From Antrihabitans auranticaus (lineage in GTDB: Bacteria; Actinomycetota; Actinomycetes; Mycobacteriales; Mycobacteriaceae): a stretch of 64,000 nucleotides of DNA. Location: positions 124,001 through 188,000 of the forward strand of contig NZ_JAEMNW010000002.1 in NCBI RefSeq assembly GCF_016481275.1. The letters run 5' to 3'. This document shows positions 59,322-64,000 of this stretch, piece after piece. The notes beneath the pieces were generated by a model. It ran no database searches and was not told where the DNA came from. It worked only from the letters and a program-made list of their open reading frames with translations. Numbering within the stretch: the first letter of the stretch is position 1; the number at the start of each line of letters is the position of its first letter. The position numbers and the translations under genes were made by a program.

Positions 59322-59936
59322 GTGCGCATCGAGATTCTGGTTTTCGACGGTTTCGACGCCCTGGACGTCGTCGCGCCCTGGGAAGTCTTCGTTCGCGCGG
59401 GTGCATTCGCCTCGAACTTCGAAGTCGCGTTGGTCCGAACGGGTGGCAACGAGATCGTCCGAGCCGCGGAGGGAATGGAGCTGAGGGTCGTCGAGGAGGT
59501 CGGCAGCCCGGATGCAATTCTCGTGCCGGGCGGGAGTTGGGTGTCGGGGGAGGACACCGGCGTGCCGAAGGAGATTCGCCTCGGCGCGGTGCCGCGTGTG
59601 ATCGGCGACCTCGCCAACTCGGTTCGCTGGGTGTCGTCGGTATGTACGGGTTCATTGCTCCTGGGCGCGGCGGGACTTCTGCAGGGGCGCAATGCGACGT
59701 CGAATCACGCAGCGCTGGAGGAGATCTCACGCTACGGTGCTCGAGTGCGTGAGCATCGCGTCGTGGACGACGGCAACATCGTGACCTGCGGAGGCGTCAC
59801 GGCGGGAATCGATCTAGCGCTCTGGCTCGTCGAGCGCGAAATCGGGGCTGAGGCTTCACGGTCGGTTGCCGCAGCGATGGAGTATCCGGTTCCGCCCGAT
59901 GTCTGGCGAGCTCAAGGAGCTGCGGGTGCGTTGTAG
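59322..59936 (+). CDS. DJ-1/PfpI family protein, isonitrile hydratase-like
   Basis: The protein is 204 residues from the GTG at 59322; a TTG at 59286 is possible but adds residues outside the fold. IEILVFDGFDALDVVAPWEVF starts the DJ-1 fold. The nucleophile elbow is SSVCTGSLLLGAAGLL, with Cys in VCTG, and TCGGVTAGIDLALWLVE follows, as in isonitrile hydratase and GlxA-type proteins. Its 3' end overlaps the opposing LacI gene by 25 bases. No isonitrile biosynthesis genes are near, so the substrate is unknown. Confidence 0.75.
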   Translation: MRIEILVFDGFDALDVVAPWEVFVRAGAFASNFEVALVRTGGNEIVRAAEGMELRVVEEVGSPDAILVPGGSWVSGEDTGVPKEIRLGAVPRVIGDLANSVRWVSSVCTGSLLLGAAGLLQGRNATSNHAALEEISRYGARVREHRVVDDGNIVTCGGVTAGIDLALWLVEREIGAEASRSVAAAMEYPVPPDVWRAQGAAGAL

Positions 59937-60943
59937 GGCGTGAGGATCTGGATCATCGACGGCGTCGCAGGAGGTCCCGCGGGCACAGCGCCGTGCGCCT
60001 GCATGATCAGCTGACATACCTGCCGCACGTCGTAGTTCAGATCATGGTGCAGCACAGCCGATATCCGGCCCGCGAGAAGCAGTCGAGCGTTGTCCTCATC
60101 GTAGTCGTGTGCGATGTATACGTGGCACGGTCTGCCGGTGTCGTCGAAGGCCCTTCGGATCGCAAAGTTTCCGCCGCCGATCGAGTACACGCCGACGATG
60201 TCCGCGTCGGCGCGCAGTGCGTGCAGTGCGAGCTCGTGCGTTGTGCTGTCGAGGCCGTGTCCGCCCTGCAGTTCGACGATTGCGCGCTCCGGTGCAAGGG
60301 TGCGCATCTTTGCCCGAAACCCCATCTCACGCTCTTCTTCGCCGCGGAATTCGTTGCTGCTCAGACTGATCAGGATGTTGCCCGGCCGCTGCCCCAGCCA
60401 CTGATCGAGGAGATATGCTGCCGTCGCGCCGGCCGCGCGGTTGTCCATGCCCACGTAGGCGATTCGCCGGCTGTGCGCAACGTCTGTCACCAGCGTGACG
60501 ACGGGGATCTTCGCGGCGATGAGTCGATCCACGGCGGCCGCGACCTCGGGCGCGTCCGGTGCCTTGAGGATCACGCCGTGCGAACGTCGCTTCGCTATCC
60601 CGTCCAATGTCTCGACCATCGCCGAGGCCGAGCTCGTCTCACGGAAGTGGAAGCGGGCGCGTAGAACAGCGGGGGAGAGCGCAGGCAGTTCCGCTTCGAG
60701 CGCGTGCCGGATTGCAGTCGAGAACCGCTCCGGGGTCTGCATGACGACGTCGATCAGAAACTTTCGTCCGACCAGGCGAAGCTGCGAGCGCTGGCGATCG
60801 AGATCCGCAACCGCCTGCCGGACTTCCGCCCGGGTGCTGTCGCGAACGCCGGGTCGATCGTTGAGCACGCGATCGACCGTGGCCTCGCTCAGGCCGGACT
60901 GCTGGGCAATCTCACGAACCTTGTATCGGTGGCCCACGGACAT
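59912..60943 (-). CDS. LacI family transcriptional regulator
   Basis: This 343-residue regulator has the LacI helix-turn-helix (KVREIAQQSGLSEATVDRVLNDRPGVRDSTR, residues 8-38) and a periplasmic-binding-like sugar domain of type 1 (residues 60-325), with VGMDNRAAGATAAYLLDQWLG and YSIGGGNFAIRRAFDD. LacI members with this domain usually sense sugars or polyols. It is divergent from the dioxygenase-Gfo/Idh-IolE-like operon, and an 18-base palindrome lies between them. Confidence 0.86.
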   Translation of the reverse strand: MSVGHRYKVREIAQQSGLSEATVDRVLNDRPGVRDSTRAEVRQAVADLDRQRSQLRLVGRKFLIDVVMQTPERFSTAIRHALEAELPALSPAVLRARFHFRETSSASAMVETLDGIAKRRSHGVILKAPDAPEVAAAVDRLIAAKIPVVTLVTDVAHSRRIAYVGMDNRAAGATAAYLLDQWLGQRPGNILISLSSNEFRGEEEREMGFRAKMRTLAPERAIVELQGGHGLDSTTHELALHALRADADIVGVYSIGGGNFAIRRAFDDTGRPCHVYIAHDYDEDNARLLLAGRISAVLHHDLNYDVRQVCQLIMQAHGAVPAGPPATPSMIQILTPYNAPAAP

Positions 60944-60987
60944 CTCTTTCTGATGGCTTTTTGATGGGTTTCTGGCGTTGTAACGAG

Positions 60988-61005
60988 GTCTGCAGATGAG
61001 CAGAC
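60988..61005. promoter_or_regulatory. GTCTGC-N6-GCAGAC palindrome, possible LacI operator
   Basis: The six-base arms match exactly around AGATGA. It lies 7 bases before the dioxygenase ATG and 44 bases from the LacI start. Binding here would block both promoters or the translation start. Confidence 0.45.
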
Positions 61006-61012
61006 TAGTCCT

Positions 61013-62170
61013 ATGACCTCAGTTCTCGATACAGCTCGCGGATGGTTTTCGGCATCCGCTGGCTCTCTTGACGACTTTCGCCGAGCCGTGGAGCGCGTAA
61101 CCGACCCCGCCGACTATCCATTCGCGGACTCGGTCGAGTCCAATGTGCCGATCTATCGAATCGCGGCGAATCCCGCTGATCGTCAGGCGATTCGCGAAGA
61201 ACTGTTGCGCGCGCTGTCCACCGGTCCGGGTGTCGTCGTCTTCCGCAACGCTTTCGACGGGTCCGTCGTCGATGCCGCGTCCGCCAGCTTCGACGTACTG
61301 ATCGCAGCACAGCGTGCTGACGGATCGAACGCGGGCGATCATTTCGGGGCGCCGGGCGCGAGCGACAGGATCTGGAACGCTGCGCAGAAACTTGCCCTCG
61401 CGGCGCCGGACGTGTTCGCCGACTACTACGCGAACGACCTCCTCGCGCTCGTCTGTCAGGCCTGGCTCGGCCCGGTGTATCAGGTGACGTCGCAGGTGAA
61501 CGTCGTCAATCCTGGCGCTGCCGCACAGGTTCCGCACCGGGATTACCACCTCGGAATTGTGCGCGACTGCCATCTCGCGGAGTATCCCGTTCAGCTGCAC
61601 CGGATGTCCGCGGCGCTGACGCTGCAGGGTGCGGTGGCACACTGCGATATGCCGGTTGGCAGCGGGCCGACGATGTTGCTGCCGTATTCGCAGACGTTCG
61701 AGCCGGGTTACATCGCATTCAGGCGCCCCGAGTTCGTCGACTACTTCCGGGCGCATCACGTTGCGCTGCCGTTGGCGAAGGGCGACGCGATCTTCTTCAA
61801 TCCCGCCCTGTTCCACGGCGCAGGTCACAACCGGTCCGCGGCCATTCGTCGTTCGGCAAATCTCCTGCAGATCTCTTCGCCGTTCGGTAGGGCGATGGAA
61901 GTAGTCGACCGGACTGCCATGTGCACCGCCGTATACCCGGAGTTGTTGCGGCTCAAGGCATCCGGACTCGACCGTGGTTTGCTGCACAACATCGTCGTCG
62001 CGACTGCCGAGTGCTATCCGTTCCCGACGAACCTCGACAACGACCCACCCGGTGATCGGCTGGCACCCCCGTCACAGGTCGACATCGTATGGGACGCACT
62101 CGAGCAAGAACTTCCACCGACAACTCTTTCCGCTGCATTGGCAGCCCAATCCGAAAGGCGCAAGCCATGA
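61013..62170 (+). CDS. phytanoyl-CoA dioxygenase (PhyH)-like Fe(II)/2-oxoglutarate oxygenase
   Basis: This 385-residue double-stranded beta-helix oxygenase has HxD in VPHRDYHLG and the distal His in LFHGAGHNRS, with the following Arg as 2-oxoglutarate anchor. The family ranges from phytanoyl-CoA to sugar and ectoine hydroxylases. Its operon partners are Gfo/Idh and IolE-like proteins under LacI control, which favours a polyol, sugar or secondary metabolite over a fatty acyl-CoA. The stop overlaps the next ATG (ATGA). Confidence 0.78.
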   Translation: MTSVLDTARGWFSASAGSLDDFRRAVERVTDPADYPFADSVESNVPIYRIAANPADRQAIREELLRALSTGPGVVVFRNAFDGSVVDAASASFDVLIAAQRADGSNAGDHFGAPGASDRIWNAAQKLALAAPDVFADYYANDLLALVCQAWLGPVYQVTSQVNVVNPGAAAQVPHRDYHLGIVRDCHLAEYPVQLHRMSAALTLQGAVAHCDMPVGSGPTMLLPYSQTFEPGYIAFRRPEFVDYFRAHHVALPLAKGDAIFFNPALFHGAGHNRSAAIRRSANLLQISSPFGRAMEVVDRTAMCTAVYPELLRLKASGLDRGLLHNIVVATAECYPFPTNLDNDPPGDRLAPPSQVDIVWDALEQELPPTTLSAALAAQSERRKP

Positions 62171-63180
62171 CTCACGATTTCCGGATCGGGCTGATCGGGC
62201 TAGGCCGCATCGGCGCGTTCCACGCCGAGACGCTGGCTTCGCTGCCCGGTGTTTCTGGGCTGGTCGTTGCCGACGCCGACCTCGCGCGGGCCGAAGCGGT
62301 CGGCGCCAAGTTCGGCGCCGAGGTTGCCGCTAGCCCGGACGCACTGTTGGCTTCACGGCCTGACGGGGTGGTCATCGCGGCGGCAACCGATGCGCACGCA
62401 GCGCTCATCCTGGCCGCGGTCGATGCGGGAATCCCGACGTTCTGCGAGAAGCCGACTGCGGCAACAGCCGCCGAGAGCCTCGCCGTGCTGGCGGGAACCA
62501 GTGGTTCGGGCGTGCCGGTGCAGATCGGTTACCAACGCCGTTTCGATCCGGGATTCGTCGCAGCGCGCGCCGCGGTCGCCTCGGGGGAACTGGGCTGGTT
62601 GCACACGGTGCGCTCGACGACGATGGACCCGGTTCCGCCGCCGCCCAGCTACATCGCAACTTCTGGTGGCATCTTCCGGGACTGCGGTGTCCACGACTTC
62701 GACATCATCCGGTGGGTCACCGGACGTGAGGTCGTCGAGTTGGTCGCGATCGGGGCCAATCGCGGCGACAAGTCGTTCACGGCGGTCGGCGACGTCGACA
62801 CTGCCGCAGTAACGTTGACCCTCGATGACGGGACTCTCGTTATCGTCAGCATCACCCGGTACAACGGTCGGGGGTACGACTGCCGCCTCGAGCTCCACGG
62901 TTCCCGGGACAGCGTCGCCGCAGGCTGGGACGATCGACTTCCGATGCGATCGACAGAAGCTGGAGTGGAGTTTCCCGCGGGCGTTCCGCGGCAATTCTTC
63001 ATGGACCGGTTCCTACCCGCATATCGCGCCGAGCTCAGCGCGTTTCTCGATGTGGTCGCAGGCGTTCGCCCGTCGCCGTGCACGCTGAGCGACGCCATCG
63101 AGGCCGGCTGGATCGCAGAGGCGGCAACACTTTCCGCCCGTGAACACCGCGCCGTTCGAATGGAAGAGGTACGTCGATGA
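62167..63180 (+). CDS. Gfo/Idh/MocA family oxidoreductase, inositol 2-dehydrogenase-like
   Basis: This 337-residue protein has the NAD-binding motif GLIGLGRIGAFHAE and the family CEKPTA segment. The substrate-binding domain (GIFRDCGVHDFDIIRWVTG, with the HDxD region) is that of inositol 2-dehydrogenases and scyllo-inositol dehydrogenases. The ATG overlaps the dioxygenase stop, and its own stop overlaps the next ATG. It probably oxidises a cyclic polyol or sugar derivative. The polyol identity is not shown. Confidence 0.83.
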   Translation: MTHDFRIGLIGLGRIGAFHAETLASLPGVSGLVVADADLARAEAVGAKFGAEVAASPDALLASRPDGVVIAAATDAHAALILAAVDAGIPTFCEKPTAATAAESLAVLAGTSGSGVPVQIGYQRRFDPGFVAARAAVASGELGWLHTVRSTTMDPVPPPPSYIATSGGIFRDCGVHDFDIIRWVTGREVVELVAIGANRGDKSFTAVGDVDTAAVTLTLDDGTLVIVSITRYNGRGYDCRLELHGSRDSVAAGWDDRLPMRSTEAGVEFPAGVPRQFFMDRFLPAYRAELSAFLDVVAGVRPSPCTLSDAIEAGWIAEAATLSAREHRAVRMEEVRR

Positions 63181-64000
63181 GACTGGCTGGAGCACCGATC
63201 TCCTGGGGTGTGTGCGAAGTGCCGGGCTGGGGATACCAGCTCGCGCCCGAGCGGGTACTGCGCGAGATGGCAGGTGCCGGCCTGCAGGCTGCCGAGTTCG
63301 GTCCGGAGGGTTTTCTGCCTGCCGAACCCGGCGAGTTGACTCGCACCCTCGCGCAACACGGCCTTGCTCCGGTGGGTGCGTTCGCGCCGGTCGTTCTGCA
63401 CCGTGCCGATCACGACCCGGAACCCGAGGTTTCGGCGCTACTGGACACGTTTGCAGTCACTCGCGCGGACGTCCTCGTGCTCGCTGCCGCGACAGGGCAG
63501 GACGGGTACGACAGTCGGCCCGCGCTCGATGCCGACGGTTGGAAGACGTTGCTGCGCAATCTCGACAGGCTTGGCGATCTCGCGGCTGCCCGCGGTGTTC
63601 GTGCGGTTCTGCATCCGCACGTCGGGACGATGGTCGAGCAGCGGGACGAAGTGTTCCGAGTCTTGGACGGGTCGTCCATCGGAATTTGCCTGGACACGGG
63701 TCACCTGCTGATCGGCGGAACGGATCCACTCGAGCTCGTCGAAGCAGCCCCTGCACGGATCGGGCATGTTCACCTGAAGGACGTGAATACCTATCTGGCG
63801 CAACGTGTTCGGACTGGATCGCTGACCTACACCGAAGCTGTTCGGCTGGGCATGTACCAGCCACTCGGTGCCGGGAATGTCGACATCGCGGGCGTTGTAT
63901 CTCGCCTCGACGCGGCCGGCTACGACGGTTGGTATGTCCTGGAGCAAGACACGATCCTCGACGCCGAACCGGTCGGCATCGGTCCCCTCGCCGACGTCGA
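63177..64000 (+). CDS. sugar phosphate isomerase/epimerase, IolE-like TIM barrel (3' end outside window)
   Basis: The ATG at 63177 overlaps the Gfo/Idh stop, and the frame is open to the window end, with at least 274 residues. It begins RLAGAPISWGVCEVPGWG, as in IolE-type inosose dehydratases. The metal-site elements HPHVGTMVE, CLDTGHLLIG, HVHLKDV and LEQDT follow in order. With the dehydrogenase upstream it may convert an inosose-type ketone. No complete inositol pathway is visible before the window ends. Confidence 0.82.
   Translation, partial: MRLAGAPISWGVCEVPGWGYQLAPERVLREMAGAGLQAAEFGPEGFLPAEPGELTRTLAQHGLAPVGAFAPVVLHRADHDPEPEVSALLDTFAVTRADVLVLAAATGQDGYDSRPALDADGWKTLLRNLDRLGDLAAARGVRAVLHPHVGTMVEQRDEVFRVLDGSSIGICLDTGHLLIGGTDPLELVEAAPARIGHVHLKDVNTYLAQRVRTGSLTYTEAVRLGMYQPLGAGNVDIAGVVSRLDAAGYDGWYVLEQDTILDAEPVGIGPLADV

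Overview
The window is GC-rich actinobacterial DNA, most likely from a Rhodococcus or a close mycolic-acid-containing relative. The evidence is a steroid A/B-ring degradation set (HsaA, HsaB, HsaC, HsaD, KshA and KstD types), a fatty-acid desaturase next to its ferredoxin reductase as in mycobacteria (Rv3229c/Rv3230c order), an L-gulonolactone oxidase-type flavoprotein, a 13E12-type DUF222/HNH gene, many GTG starts and many 1-4 base gene overlaps. No rRNA, tRNA, CRISPR array or complete insertion sequence was seen. The first and last genes run off the window.

Bases 1-15650 are a steroid-nucleus catabolic island. A leftward operon under a PadR-type gene carries flavin reductase (HsaB type), a delta5-3-ketosteroid isomerase with the complete classical active site, a KstD-type dehydrogenase, an 85-residue cysteine protein and two short-chain dehydrogenases. 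A second leftward operon carries KshA, HsaA, HsaC and a second KstD/Kst4D-like flavoprotein and ends at a strong hairpin; an IclR regulator and an esterase follow. HsaD comes in from the left edge. Two MaoC-type hydratase genes and an MFS transporter run rightward from the KshA promoter region. KshB and HsaE/F/G are not in the window.

Bases 15700-30290 hold smaller units: a PrsW-type membrane protease with a membrane-anchored partner, an LLM-class oxidoreductase, a PadR/permease-prefix membrane protein pair with a 43-base nested operator, a TetR/PF10118 ferritin-like pair with its own palindrome, a secreted SGNH hydrolase-neutral ceramidase-TRIC channel operon, an alanine-racemase-like PLP enzyme with a gulonolactone-oxidase-type flavoprotein, a LysR gene and a TetR gene.

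Bases 30300-40840 may be an isoprenoid or alicyclic catabolic region. A TetR gene and an MpaB-type (DUF2236) oxygenase diverge around two matching 20-base operators. The oxygenase is followed by a membrane protein and a linalool dehydratase/isomerase-like protein that keeps the two catalytic cysteines. A VAO-type oxidase, a type I Baeyer-Villiger monooxygenase, an AraC regulator, an acyl-CoA ligase and a membrane-anchored hydrolase follow.

Bases 41000-64000 hold the desaturase pair, a cobalt-type nitrile hydratase operon (beta, alpha, activator) without an amidase, a DUF222/HNH gene, a sulfatase with an unusual C-x-A-x-R site, an NCS1 permease, and an acetoacetate-decarboxylase-family gene behind a perfect match to the KstR consensus. 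Then come a GlcD-type oxidase, a frameshifted M50-like membrane protease gene, a serine-hydrolase-like lipoprotein without its catalytic Ser and Lys, a DUF445/Abi-alpha pair, aspartate lyase and asparaginase, a DJ-1/PfpI protein, and a LacI-linked operon (phytanoyl-CoA dioxygenase-like, Gfo/Idh/MocA, IolE-like TIM barrel) that runs off the right edge.
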